A DNA stretch of 64,000 nt from Massilia solisilvae (GTDB lineage Bacteria > Pseudomonadota > Gammaproteobacteria > Burkholderiales > Burkholderiaceae_D). This document shows positions 1-7,616 of the stretch, piece by piece. The stretch lies in NCBI RefSeq assembly GCF_024753215.1, contig NZ_JANUGV010000001.1, positions 682,001 to 746,000 of the forward strand, given 5' to 3'. Every line of letters starts with the position of its first letter. Positions within the stretch are counted from its first letter, which is position 1. The position numbers were made by a program, and so were the translations under genes. The notes under the pieces are model-generated. The model was not told the origin of the DNA. It worked only from the letters and a program-made list of their open reading frames with translations, and did not search any database.

Positions 1-2
1 CG

Positions 3-443
3 CACATCGCCAACGGCGACATGGTCACGCTCACGCTCATCCAGGGCGTGGTCAACACCTTTGTCGTGTTCCTGTCGCGCGTGGTCGGCTTCTTCGTGGA
101 CCAGGTGCTGCTGCGCGGGAATGACGAGCGCCGCGGCCCGGGCATCGGTTATATGATCAGCGTGTTCGTGTGCGAGATCGTGTTCGGCCTGGTGGCCTCG
201 ATGATCGTGGCCTGGTTCTCGCGCTACCGCGAGTTCCGCGCCGACGCCGGCTCCGCGCGCCTGTTGAACAGCACCTTGCCGATGCAGCACGCGCTCGCCC
301 GCCTGGGGCAAATGCACTCGGCCGACCTGCCGCAATCGATGCAGGCGTTCGGCATCGCGGGCGGCGGCAGCGGCTGGGGCGCGCTGTTTGCCAGCCACCC
401 CCCGCTGGAAGAGCGTATCGCGGCGCTGCAGCAGCTGCGTTAA
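3..443 (+). CDS. htpX: HtpX-type M48 membrane metalloprotease, C-terminal part (5' end outside window)
   Basis: Inner-membrane zinc metallopeptidase that takes part in quality control of misfolded membrane proteins. The window opens inside the gene: the first full codon is His, followed by [11 protein letters not shown], which matches the end of the HExxH zinc motif (second His) in HtpX. Two hydrophobic segments follow, then [10 protein letters not shown], whose Glu is the third zinc ligand in M48 proteases. The C-terminus ([11 protein letters not shown]) is typical of the family. About 146 codons are present, roughly half of a usual 285-295-residue HtpX. The stop TAA is at 441-443 and is followed directly by a palindromic repeat. 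The missing half lies off the left edge; nothing suggests a broken gene. Confidence 0.93.
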   Translation, partial: HIANGDMVTLTLIQGVVNTFVVFLSRVVGFFVDQVLLRGNDERRGPGIGYMISVFVCEIVFGLVASMIVAWFSRYREFRADAGSARLLNSTLPMQHALARLGQMHSADLPQSMQAFGIAGGGSGWGALFASHPPLEERIAALQQLR

Positions 444-447
444 TCTC

Positions 448-559
448 GTAGGGTGGGCAGGTTTTCCTGCCCACGCGTTCGACCAGCGCCATCGCACTGA
501 TAAGCGAGCGATGACGCGGACTTGAGCTGAACGCGTGGGCAGAAACCTGCCCACCCTAC
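448..559. repeat. Palindromic repeat family A, copy 1 (paired element)
   Basis: Starts GTAGGGTGGGCAGG and ends CCTGCCCACCCTAC. Each arm is itself a hairpin (GGGCAGG..CCTGCCC) with an inner CACGCGTTC / GAACGCGTG edge, so two hairpins lie in inverted order, as in REP/BIME elements. It fills the gap between htpX and the yciO-like gene. Related copies lie at 9396, 22160, 31123 and 53683, with half copies at 42991 and 59618. Confidence 0.85.
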
Positions 560-576
560 GGTAAAGAAGGGTTTGA

Positions 577-1200
577 ATGAGCCAGTTTTTCGAGATCCAC
601 CCCGACAATCCCCAGCCCCGGCTGGTCAAGCAATCCGCGGAGATCATCCGGAGCGGCGGCATCGTCGCCGTGCCCACCGATTCGGCGTACGCACTGGTGT
701 GCCGGCTGGACGACAAGGCCGCCGTCGAGCGCCTGCGCCGGATCCGTGGCGTGGACGAGAAGCACCACCTGACGCTGCTGTGCCGCGACCTGTCCGAAAT
801 CGCGCAGTACGCGCGCGTGGACAACCAGCAGTACCGCCTGCTCAAGGCCACCACGCCCGGGCCGTACACGGTGATCCTGGAAGCCACACGCGAAGTGCCG
901 CGCCGCCTGTCGCACCCGTCGCGCAAGACCATCGGCCTGCGCGTGCCCGAGAACCGCATCCTGCTGGCGCTGCTCGAAGAGCTGGGCGAGCCGGTGATCG
1001 GCACCACGCTGCAGCTGCCCGGCGACGAACACATGCTGTCCGACCCGGACGAGGTGCAGGAGCGCCTGGGCAAGCAGATCGACCTGGTAATCGACGGCGG
1101 CGCCGGCACGCTGGAGCCCACCACCGTCATCGACCTGACCGGGCCGGCGCCCGAGCTGGTGCGCCAGGGCAGGGGCGACGCCGCCGCCTTCGGCCTCTGA
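577..1200 (+). CDS. YciO/YrdC/Sua5-family protein (L-threonylcarbamoyladenylate synthase fold)
   Basis: A 207-residue single-domain protein of the YrdC/Sua5 fold, the family that makes threonylcarbamoyl-AMP for the t6A modification of tRNA. Length and motifs (SGGIVAVPTDSAYAL near 26-40, KHHLTLLCRDLSEIA near 62-76, PGPYTVILEAT near 96-106, GLRVPENRI near 120-128) fit the YciO branch rather than TsaC or Sua5. YciO proteins keep the fold and RNA-binding surface, but their role is less clear than that of TsaC. The ATG at 577 follows AAGAAGG. It stands alone between two repeats. The family call is firm; the function is inferred only from the family. Confidence 0.85.
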   Translation: MSQFFEIHPDNPQPRLVKQSAEIIRSGGIVAVPTDSAYALVCRLDDKAAVERLRRIRGVDEKHHLTLLCRDLSEIAQYARVDNQQYRLLKATTPGPYTVILEATREVPRRLSHPSRKTIGLRVPENRILLALLEELGEPVIGTTLQLPGDEHMLSDPDEVQERLGKQIDLVIDGGAGTLEPTTVIDLTGPAPELVRQGRGDAAAFGL

Positions 1201-1206
1201 GCCAAC

Positions 1207-1308
1207 CGTCGTCCCCGCGGAGGCGGGGACCCATAGACACGCTGTGTAGTCGAAAACTCGCCGCAGGCCGGTGAACTCAGCATGGGTCCCGCCTTCGCGG
1301 GGACGACG
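1207..1308. repeat. Palindromic repeat family B, copy 1
   Basis: Begins CGTCGTCCCCGCGGAGGCGGGG and ends in the inverted form (CCGCCTTCGCGGGGACGACG), with CCCATAG and CATGGG edges facing the centre. Each end can fold as a hairpin. Similar copies are at 14105, 30307, 32881, 48744 and 50612. It resembles the widespread intergenic CGTC(A/G)TYCCCGCG repeats of proteobacteria. Confidence 0.8.
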
Positions 1309-1370
1309 TGCGAGGGCCGCCGGCCTGTTCCCCGGCTGCCGCCGCGCCGCCTCTGATAGAATCCCCCTTT

Positions 1371-2030
1371 ATGGATGAACTCATACGCACCATCGCAGTC
1401 TACGCGCTGCCTCTTCTCTTCGCGATCACCCTGCACGAAGCTGCCCACGGATACGTCGCCAATTACTTCGGGGACAAGACCGCCTACGTCGCCGGCCGCG
1501 TGAGCCTGGACCCGTTCAAGCACATCGACCCGGTCGGCACGGTGCTCATGCCGCTGCTGCTGTACTTCATCAGCCACGGCAGCTTCATGTTCGGCTACGC
1601 CAAGCCGGTGCCCGTCAATTTCGGCAACCTGCGCAACCCGCGCAAGCAGTCGGCCTTCGTCGCCATTGCCGGCCCCGGCTCGAACCTGCTGATGGCCCTG
1701 GGCTGGCTGATCGTCGGCCTGGTGGTCGCGGCCTACAGCGGCCCGGACGGCTTCTTGTTCGAAGTCTCGCGCGCCGGCATTCGCATCAACCTGATCTTCT
1801 TCGCGCTGAACCTGGTGCCGATCCCGCCGCTGGACGGCGGCCGCGTGGTCACCAGCATCCTGCCGCCGCGCCTGGGCTACCAGTTCGCGCAGCTCGAACC
1901 GTACGGCTTTTTCATCGTCATGGCGCTGCTCGTGACCCATGTGCTCGACTTCTGGCTGGCCGGCGTGTCGAACCTCGGTTACGGCCTGATCAACCTGATC
2001 GCCAGCCCTCTGCAACTCATCCTCACCTGA
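1371..2030 (+). CDS. Site-2 protease family (M50) membrane protein
   Basis: A 219-residue polytopic membrane protein of the M50 metalloprotease family, which cleaves substrates inside the membrane. The zinc motif HEAAH is at residues 22-26 in the first transmembrane helix, and the second site NLVPIPPLDGG (about 147-157) carries the third ligand Asp. It lacks a PDZ domain and is much shorter than RseP, so it belongs to the small soluble-loop subgroup (SpoIVFB/YwhC-like). The ATG at 1371 is preferred over upstream starts because the first helix then begins at once; the sequence before it is repeat DNA. It ends 7 nt before trpS. The natural substrate cannot be told from sequence. Confidence 0.88.
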   Translation: MDELIRTIAVYALPLLFAITLHEAAHGYVANYFGDKTAYVAGRVSLDPFKHIDPVGTVLMPLLLYFISHGSFMFGYAKPVPVNFGNLRNPRKQSAFVAIAGPGSNLLMALGWLIVGLVVAAYSGPDGFLFEVSRAGIRINLIFFALNLVPIPPLDGGRVVTSILPPRLGYQFAQLEPYGFFIVMALLVTHVLDFWLAGVSNLGYGLINLIASPLQLILT

Positions 2031-2037
2031 CCTCATT

Positions 2038-3240
2038 ATGTATCCCGATCGCGTCGTTTCCGGTATGCGCCCCACCGGCGCCATGCACCTTGGCCACTAC
2101 CACGGAGCCCTGAAAAACTGGATCCGTATGCAGTCCGAGCTGCCTTGCCTGTTCTTCGTGGCCGACTGGCACGCGCTGACCACCCACTACGACGACCCGA
2201 CCATCATCGAGAAGAGCACCTGGGACATGGTGATCGACTGGCTGGCGGCTGGCATCGACCCGTCGCAGTCGACCATCTTCATTCAGTCCAAGGTGCCCGA
2301 GCACGCCGAGTTGCACCTGCTGCTGTCGATGGCCACGCCGCTCGGCTGGCTCGAGCGCGTGCCGACCTACAAGGACCAGATCGAAAACCTGTCCAGCCGC
2401 GACCTGGCCACCTACGGCTTCCTCGGCTACCCGCTGCTGCAGGCGGCCGACGTGCTGATCTACCGCGCCACGCAAGTGCCGGTGGGCGAGGACCAGATCC
2501 CGCACATCGAGATGATGCGCGAGATCGCGCGCCGCTTTAACCACCTGTACGGCAAGGAGCCGGGCTTCGAGGAAAAGGCGCTGGAAGCGGTCAAGAAGCT
2601 GGGCAGCAAGCGCGCCAAGCTCTATACCGAGCTGCGCACCGCTTTCCAGCAGGAGGGCAAGGAAGACGCGCTGGCGCAGGCCCAGGCCATGCTGGACGAG
2701 GCGGGCAGCCTGTCGAACATCGACCGTGAGCGCCTGTTCGGCTACCTCGAAGGCAGCCGCAAGATCATCCTGGTCGAGCCGCAGGTCAAGCTGACCGAGG
2801 CGTCGCGCCTGCCGGGCCTGGATGGCCGCAAGATGTCCAAGAGCTACGGCAACGCCATCACGCTGCGCGAGGACCGCGAATCGGTCACCAAGAAAATCCG
2901 CACCATGCCAACCGACCCGGCGCGGGTACGCCGCAGCGATGCCGGCGATCCGCTCAAGTGCCCGGTGTTCCAGCTGCACCAGGTGTATTCGGATGAGCAG
3001 ACGAAGGACTGGGTGATGAAGGGCTGCACCAGCGCCGGCATCGGCTGCCTGGAGTGCAAGCAGCCGGTGGTGGACGCCGTGCTGGCCGAACAGGAACCGA
3101 TGCGCGAGCGTGCGCAGCAATACCTGGACGACCCCTCGCTGGTGCGCGCGATCGTGGCCGACGGCTGCGAGAAGGCCAGGAAGCTGGCCCAGGAAACCAT
3201 GCGCGACGTGCGCGAGGCCATGGGGCTGGACTACAGCTGA
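2038..3240 (+). CDS. trpS: Tryptophanyl-tRNA synthetase
   Basis: Class I aminoacyl-tRNA synthetase that charges tRNA-Trp. The HIGH-type motif HLGHY is at residues 17-21 and the KMSKS loop at about 265-269 (GRKMSKSYGN). GEDQIPHIE (about 150-158) is the typical TrpRS dimer and ATP site region. At 400 residues it is longer than the 330-350 of E. coli TrpRS because of an inserted stretch rich in charged residues (about 185-240), as in other beta-proteobacterial versions. The stop TGA overlaps the ATG of the following methyltransferase (TGATG), so the two are probably translated together. Confidence 0.96.
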   Translation: MYPDRVVSGMRPTGAMHLGHYHGALKNWIRMQSELPCLFFVADWHALTTHYDDPTIIEKSTWDMVIDWLAAGIDPSQSTIFIQSKVPEHAELHLLLSMATPLGWLERVPTYKDQIENLSSRDLATYGFLGYPLLQAADVLIYRATQVPVGEDQIPHIEMMREIARRFNHLYGKEPGFEEKALEAVKKLGSKRAKLYTELRTAFQQEGKEDALAQAQAMLDEAGSLSNIDRERLFGYLEGSRKIILVEPQVKLTEASRLPGLDGRKMSKSYGNAITLREDRESVTKKIRTMPTDPARVRRSDAGDPLKCPVFQLHQVYSDEQTKDWVMKGCTSAGIGCLECKQPVVDAVLAEQEPMRERAQQYLDDPSLVRAIVADGCEKARKLAQETMRDVREAMGLDYS

Positions 3241-3803
3241 TGGATACGCCGTCGTCCTGGGTGCGCCGCTGGGCGCCGCTGGTGCCGCCGGGCGAGGTGC
3301 TCGACCTTGCCTGCGGCAGCGGCCGTCATGCGCGCCTGCTGGCCGCGCTTGGCCACCCGGTGCTGGCGCTGGACCGCGACCCGCAGGCGCTGGCAGCCGC
3401 GGCCGGCCCCGGCATCCGGACCATGGAATACGACCTCGAGGCCCAAGGCGCTGCGTGGCCGTTCGAGGCCGGCCGCTTTGCCGGCATCGTCGTCACCAAC
3501 TACCTGCATCGGCCCCTGATGCGTTCGTTGACGGCCTCGCTCGCCCCGGGCGGGGTTCTGATTTACGAGACCTTTGCAGTTGGCAATGAAGTGTTCGGCA
3601 AGCCGTCGAACCCGCTGTTCCTGCTGAGCGCGGGCGAGCTGCCCGAACATGCAAGGGAAGGGGGCTTGCGCGTGATCGCTTTTGAAGACGGGGTCACGGA
3701 AGAGCCCAAGCCGGCGCGCGTGCAGCGCCTGTGCGCAGCAGGCCCGGCATATGCATGGAGCGACGCAAAACTCGACCATTTATCTCAGCGGAAGCAACCA
3801 TAA
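3240..3803 (+). CDS. Class I SAM-dependent methyltransferase
   Basis: A 187-residue Rossmann-fold methyltransferase. Motif I ([12 protein letters not shown], about residues 20-31) binds S-adenosylmethionine. The acidic end of beta-2 is ALDRD (about 43-47), and motif post-I is [14 protein letters not shown]. The segment [22 protein letters not shown] resembles small stand-alone methyltransferases often annotated as TehB- or UbiE-like. The substrate cannot be predicted. The start at 3240 shares one base with the trpS stop, which points to translational coupling. The gene ends 52 nt before dapA. Confidence 0.8.
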   Translation: MDTPSSWVRRWAPLVPPGEVLDLACGSGRHARLLAALGHPVLALDRDPQALAAAAGPGIRTMEYDLEAQGAAWPFEAGRFAGIVVTNYLHRPLMRSLTASLAPGGVLIYETFAVGNEVFGKPSNPLFLLSAGELPEHAREGGLRVIAFEDGVTEEPKPARVQRLCAAGPAYAWSDAKLDHLSQRKQP

Positions 3804-3855
3804 CGGCAGGCTATCCGCTACAATCCAATTTTTATTTACCGGCACGGTCTTGAAT

Positions 3856-4740
3856 ATGATTAAGGGCAGCATAGTAGCCATCGTCACTCCGATGTTCGAA
3901 GACGGCAGTCTCGACAAGGACGGCCTGCGCAAGCTGATCGACTGGCATGTTGCGGAAGGCACCGATGCGATGGTGATCGTCGGCACGACCGGCGAATCGG
4001 CCACCGTCTCTCCCGAAGAGCATTGCGAGCTGGTCAAGCTGGCAGTGGAACACACCGCAGGGCGCATCCCCGTGATCGCCGGCACCGGCGGCAATTCGAC
4101 CGCCGAGGCGATCGCGCTCACCCGCCACGCCAAGGACGTCGGTGCCGACGCCTCGCTGCAGGTGGTTCCGTACTATAACCGTCCGACCCAGGAAGGCATG
4201 TACCGCCACTTCAAGGCCATCGCCGAAGCGGTGGACCTGCCGGTGATCCTGTACAACGTGCCGGGCCGCACCGTGGCCGACATGAGCAACGACACCATCC
4301 TGCGCCTGGCGCCGGTGGACAACATCATCGGCATCAAGGACGCGACCGGCAACATCGGCCGCGGCCTGGAACTGCTCAAGGCGGTCCCGGACAATTTCGC
4401 CGTCTATTCCGGCGACGACGCCACCGCCATGGCGCTGATGTTCTGCGGCGCCTCGGGCAACATCTCGGTCACCGCCAACGTTGCCCCGCGCCTGATGCAC
4501 GAGATGTGCGTGGCCGCGATGTCCCGCGACATCCCGCGCGCCATCGAGCTCAACAACCGCCTGCTCGGCCTGAACAACAAGTTGTTCGTCGAGCCGAACC
4601 CGGTGCCGGTCAAGTGGGCGCTGGCGGAAATGGGTATGATGCCGTCTGGCATTCGCCTGCCGCTCGCGCCGCTGTCGGCCCAGTTCCACGACGTGGTGCG
4701 CGGCGCCCTGCGCGAAGCTGGCATCTCTCTGAAGTCCTGA
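3856..4740 (+). CDS. dapA: 4-hydroxy-tetrahydrodipicolinate synthase
   Basis: Condenses pyruvate with aspartate semialdehyde, the first step of the lysine/diaminopimelate branch. With the ATG at 3856 the protein has 294 residues and E. coli numbering holds exactly: Thr44-Thr45, Tyr133, Arg138 and the Schiff-base Lys161 ([10 protein letters not shown]). Longer in-frame starts upstream lie in the preceding gene and are unlikely; a TTG at 3850 is a weak alternative. It is followed 29 nt later by bamC, the same dapA-nlpB order as in E. coli. Confidence 0.96.
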   Translation: MIKGSIVAIVTPMFEDGSLDKDGLRKLIDWHVAEGTDAMVIVGTTGESATVSPEEHCELVKLAVEHTAGRIPVIAGTGGNSTAEAIALTRHAKDVGADASLQVVPYYNRPTQEGMYRHFKAIAEAVDLPVILYNVPGRTVADMSNDTILRLAPVDNIIGIKDATGNIGRGLELLKAVPDNFAVYSGDDATAMALMFCGASGNISVTANVAPRLMHEMCVAAMSRDIPRAIELNNRLLGLNNKLFVEPNPVPVKWALAEMGMMPSGIRLPLAPLSAQFHDVVRGALREAGISLKS

Positions 4741-4769
4741 GCCCGCACGGGCCCCAACCCAGTAACGAT

Positions 4770-5903
4770 ATGACTATTGCAAAGAACAAGCCCCTGGCCT
4801 CCCAACCTGCCGTGCGTGCGCTGACGCTGTCCGTGCTCGCGCTCAGCCTGGCTGCCTGCACCACTGTGTTCGAGTCGGACAAGGTGGACTACAAGGCGGC
4901 CAAGAAAGCCGCTCCGCTGGACGTGCCGCCGGACCTGACCCAGCTGCAGAAGGACAATCGTTACGCCATTCCCGACGGCCGTGGCGTGGCCACCGCTTCG
5001 GGTCTGCAGCAGGCCGGCCCGGCAACCGTGGCCGCTGCCACCGAGCAGATCAGCCCGGTCTCGACCGACAAGGTGCGCGTCGAGCGCGCCGGCAACCAGC
5101 GCTGGCTGGTGGTCAAGGCCAGCCCCGAGCAGCTGTGGCCGCAGCTGAAGGACTTCTGGGCCGATTCGGGCTTCACCGTCGAAACCGAAAATCCGGCGGC
5201 CGGCACCATGGAAACCAACTGGGCCGAGAACCGCGCGAAGATCCCGCAAGACTTCATCCGCAACGCGATCGGCAAGGTGTTTGACTCGGCCTATTCGACC
5301 GGCGAGCGCGACAAGTTCCGCACGCGCCTCGAGCGCCTGCCGGATGGCTCGACCGAGATCTACCTGAGCCACCGCGGCGCCGAGGAAGTCGTGCAGAAAG
5401 AGGGCGGCACCGCCTGGACCACCCGCGCCAACGACCCGCAGCTCGAAGCCATCTTCCTGGCCCGCCTGATGGCGCGCCTGACCGGCGCTAGCTCCGTGAA
5501 GGCGGCCGAAGCGGTGGTCAACAGCGCCGCGCCGGCACCACAGCACGCCAAGCTGCTGGTGGACCATGTGGAAGTGGACGAAGGCTTTGACCGCGCATGG
5601 CGCCGGGTGGGTCTGGCGCTGGACCGCCTGGGCTTCACGGTCGAGGACCGCGACCGCGTGCAGGGCATCTACTTCGTGCGCTACGTCGATCCGGAAGGCG
5701 CGGACAAGCAGGGCTTCTTCTCCAAGCTGCTCAGCTTCGGCAGCGACGACAAGGCCAAGGAAGCGCAGCGCTACCGCGTGCTGGTCAAAGGCGCGCAGGG
5801 CGGCGCCAGCAGCGACGTCACCGTGCTGACCAACGAGGGCAAGCCGGTCACCACGCCGACCGGCGCGAAGATCCTGAAGCTCCTGAACGACGAGCTGAAA
5901 TAA
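4770..5903 (+). CDS. bamC: Outer-membrane assembly lipoprotein BamC (NlpB)
   Basis: Lipoprotein subunit of the BAM complex that inserts beta-barrel proteins into the outer membrane. The N-terminus has a signal peptide ending in the lipobox LSLAAC, with Cys30 as the lipidated residue. An unstructured segment with VPPDLTQLQKDNRY (about 50-63), which contacts BamD in the family, is followed by two helix-grip domains (about 105-215 and 255-375). The total of 377 residues is slightly longer than E. coli BamC (344). The chosen start gives a proper signal peptide. It closes the dapA-bamC unit and is followed by a strong terminator. Confidence 0.92.
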   Translation: MTIAKNKPLASQPAVRALTLSVLALSLAACTTVFESDKVDYKAAKKAAPLDVPPDLTQLQKDNRYAIPDGRGVATASGLQQAGPATVAAATEQISPVSTDKVRVERAGNQRWLVVKASPEQLWPQLKDFWADSGFTVETENPAAGTMETNWAENRAKIPQDFIRNAIGKVFDSAYSTGERDKFRTRLERLPDGSTEIYLSHRGAEEVVQKEGGTAWTTRANDPQLEAIFLARLMARLTGASSVKAAEAVVNSAAPAPQHAKLLVDHVEVDEGFDRAWRRVGLALDRLGFTVEDRDRVQGIYFVRYVDPEGADKQGFFSKLLSFGSDDKAKEAQRYRVLVKGAQGGASSDVTVLTNEGKPVTTPTGAKILKLLNDELK

Positions 5904-5918
5904 AAAGCGCGTTGAATA

Positions 5919-5948
5919 AAAAAACCGGCCTGCATGGCCGGTTTTTCA
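5919..5948 (+). terminator. Intrinsic terminator after bamC, probably bidirectional
   Basis: AAAACCGGCC-TGCAT-GGCCGGTTTTT forms a GC-rich stem followed by a T run, with an A run on the other side, so it can also end the convergent gene at 5986-6474. Confidence 0.85.
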
Positions 5949-5985
5949 TTTCCCGTCGTCGCTGCGAACGCCGGGACGACGGGCG

Positions 5986-6474
5986 CTAGTGGTGATGGTG
6001 CCCGGACATCGCATCCTTGCCGTGGTCGGCCAGCTGCGCGCCGAACCATTCGTGCAATGCCGTCACCAGCTGCGGATCGTCGCTGCGGTACACCAGTTCG
6101 GCCCCGCCATCGACCTCGCGGTACTCAACCTGCACCTGCCCCGGCGCTGCTGCCTTCAGCCGCGCCAGCCCCGGCATCGCATCGCCATGGATGCGCGCAG
6201 GCGCCGAGAAATTCCCATCTTTGAATTGCCGCGCAATGTCGCGCAAGTGCGCGCGTACCAGGCCCGTTTGGCGCGCGTCTGACGGATCCTTTGCCACCAC
6301 CCGCTGCACGCCGCCATTCTGCGTCGTCGTGAACAAGTGGGTGGTCGCAGCGAGCTCGAACGGCATCACCTGGGCTCCGCGCCGCGCCACCTCGGCCTGG
6401 CGCTCAGGCGTGGCCTGCTGGGCGAAAACGGGTGCTGCGGCGAGCAGCAATAATGCCACCATCGATTTGTTCAT
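5986..6474 (-). CDS. Exported protein of unknown function with histidine-rich C-terminus
   Basis: A 162-residue protein with a clear signal peptide (hydrophobic ALLLLAAAPVFA, cleavage near residue 18) and a mixed alpha/beta mature part. It ends in GHHHH preceded by DHGKDAM, a possible metal-binding tail. The conserved-looking core is RRGAQVMPFELAATTHLFTTTQNGGVQRVVAKD. Similar proteins are, as far as I remember, sometimes labelled aspartate carbamoyltransferase in databases; nothing here resembles that enzyme. It is convergent with bamC. Function unknown; export and possible metal binding are inference. Confidence 0.75.
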   Translation of the reverse strand: MNKSMVALLLLAAAPVFAQQATPERQAEVARRGAQVMPFELAATTHLFTTTQNGGVQRVVAKDPSDARQTGLVRAHLRDIARQFKDGNFSAPARIHGDAMPGLARLKAAAPGQVQVEYREVDGGAELVYRSDDPQLVTALHEWFGAQLADHGKDAMSGHHHH

Positions 6475-6536
6475 CTGCTACCTCTTCAAGGCATGCCAGG
6501 CAAGCGTCAATCTTACGCGGCGCCGGGCGTACGGAC

Positions 6537-6566
6537 GAAAAAAAACCGGCCCGAAGGCCGGTTTCT
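6537..6566 (-). terminator. Intrinsic terminator of the alanine-rich lipoprotein gene
   Basis: AAACCGGCC-CGAA-GGCCGGTTT stem. Read on the minus strand it is followed by a long T run, and it lies 18 nt beyond the stop codon of the gene at 6584-6841. Confidence 0.8.
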
Positions 6567-6583
6567 TAATCAGGAAAAGCTGA

Positions 6584-6841
6584 TTACTTCGAAGCAGCCG
6601 GAGCAGCGGCAGCAGCAGCCGAAGCGGCTTCCGAAGCGGCCGAAGCAGCAGCCGAAGCGGCAGCAGCAGCGTCCGAAGCTGCAGCAGCAGCCGGAGCAGC
6701 AGCGTCAGCCGGAGCAGCGGCCGGAGCAGCAGCCGGAGCAGCCTCGACCACCGGTGCCGGAGCAGCAGGAGCTTCTTCTTTTTTGCTGCAAGCAGCCAGA
6801 GCAACAGCCAACAGGGAGACGATCAGCAGGGATTTTTTCAT
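6584..6841 (-). CDS. Small alanine-rich lipoprotein
   Basis: An 85-residue protein with a lipoprotein signal peptide (LLAVALAAC, Cys18), a KKEE charged patch, then almost only Ala with Pro, Ser, Asp and Glu. The mature part is low-complexity and probably extended or helical. Small lipoproteins of this kind in the envelope of beta-proteobacteria have no assigned role. It has its own terminator and a long AT-rich upstream region with a perfect palindrome (6889-6906), so it looks like a separately regulated single gene. The opposite strand reads as leucine/arginine repeats, which is a shadow. Confidence 0.75.
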   Translation of the reverse strand: MKKSLLIVSLLAVALAACSKKEEAPAAPAPVVEAAPAAAPAAAPADAAAPAAAAASDAAAAASAAASAASEAASAAAAAAPAASK

Positions 6842-7121
6842 GGGTTTTCCTTAATTAATTCAAAAGTAAGTACTGCTTGGTGCGATGAATAATTACCGGT
6901 AATTATCGCTCGTCAGGAATTCTCGTCAGCTTTCAAAACGCTAAATAGTGCCCGACAGACAACGAAACGTTCCTAACAGGATATGTTATAGCCAAATTTA
7001 CTGAATCGCAATAGGAAACGATGCTAACATGGCAGGTTTTTGTGACACCGCAACATTCATTTTGTTACAAGATGCTACTGCGTTGCACAATGCGCCATCA
7101 CCAGTAGTAGAACGATAAGGA
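6842..7121. other. AT-rich intergenic region upstream of the small lipoprotein gene
   Basis: No convincing gene. It is much richer in A and T than its surroundings and serves as the 5' region of the minus-strand lipoprotein gene. It contains the palindrome at 6889-6906. Short ORFs inside it lack a ribosome binding site and family features. Confidence 0.6.
6889..6906. promoter_or_regulatory. Perfect 18-bp palindrome, candidate operator
   Basis: ATAATTACCGGTAATTAT is a perfect inverted repeat centred on CCGG, 48-65 nt before the start codon of the lipoprotein gene. Its size and symmetry fit the site of a dimeric repressor. No regulator can be assigned. Confidence 0.5.
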
Positions 7122-7601
7122 TTACAAGCCGGTTGCCGTTGGTTGCAGTGCAACATAAGATTCGGCCCAGATGGCGGCAAAGCGCTGCTTCGGAATCTCG
7201 GCAGCGCCGGGCGCGTCGAACGCGGCCTGGCCGCGGATATGGTCGCTGTGGAAGCGCCTGAGCACATGGATGCCGTCGGCGATGCAGAACGAGTCCGTGA
7301 GCTGGTGCAGCACGCTGTTGGTGACCCGGCACTCGACGCGGTGCGAATAATCGCGCAGCAGGCGCAAAAAGCGCGGGTAATGGCGCTCGATGTGGGCCGT
7401 GGAGTGGGCCGCCAGCTGCAGCGTGCCGCTGCCGTGCAGGAAAGCGCGCAGCGCCGCATCCACGCCGCTGTCGCCCAGCGGGAAGACCGCGAAGTCCGGA
7501 TCGAACAGCTGCAGCGTCACGTGCGCCCGCGCGAGGCAATCGCGAAAGCGCGCGTCGAACTCGGCGTGGGTGGTCACTGGCAGCAGCTGCGGTTCCGTCA
7601 T
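7122..7601 (-). CDS. Conserved hypothetical protein downstream of roxA
   Basis: A 159-residue soluble protein, not securely recognised. It has a repeating pattern of hydrophobic strands and helices (TLQLFDPDFAVFPLG near 29-43; GTLQLAAHSTAHIERHYPRFLRLLRDY near 59-85; ADGIHVLRRFHSDHIRGQ near 108-125). The layout faintly resembles phospholipase-D-like nucleotide or lipid-binding folds seen in proteins labelled DUF7931, but no HKD motif is present. It starts 15 nt after the roxA stop, so it is probably the second gene of a roxA operon. Confidence 0.6.
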   Translation of the reverse strand: MTEPQLLPVTTHAEFDARFRDCLARAHVTLQLFDPDFAVFPLGDSGVDAALRAFLHGSGTLQLAAHSTAHIERHYPRFLRLLRDYSHRVECRVTNSVLHQLTDSFCIADGIHVLRRFHSDHIRGQAAFDAPGAAEIPKQRFAAIWAESYVALQPTATGL

Positions 7602-7616
7602 CGCGTCTCTCCCGTA

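Noticed and set aside
5953..5983. CCGTCGTCGCTGCG..CGGGACGACGG resembles repeat family B
   Set aside because: Only short pieces agree and the arms are not paired as in other copies; it may be a decayed remnant but was not counted.
5986..6474. Possible annotation as aspartate carbamoyltransferase
   Set aside because: The 162-residue exported protein has none of the carbamoyl-phosphate or aspartate binding motifs.
6478..6804. Leucine/arginine-rich open frame overlapping the small lipoprotein gene
   Set aside because: Alternative frame of the alanine-rich repeat; it runs through the terminator and has no start signal.
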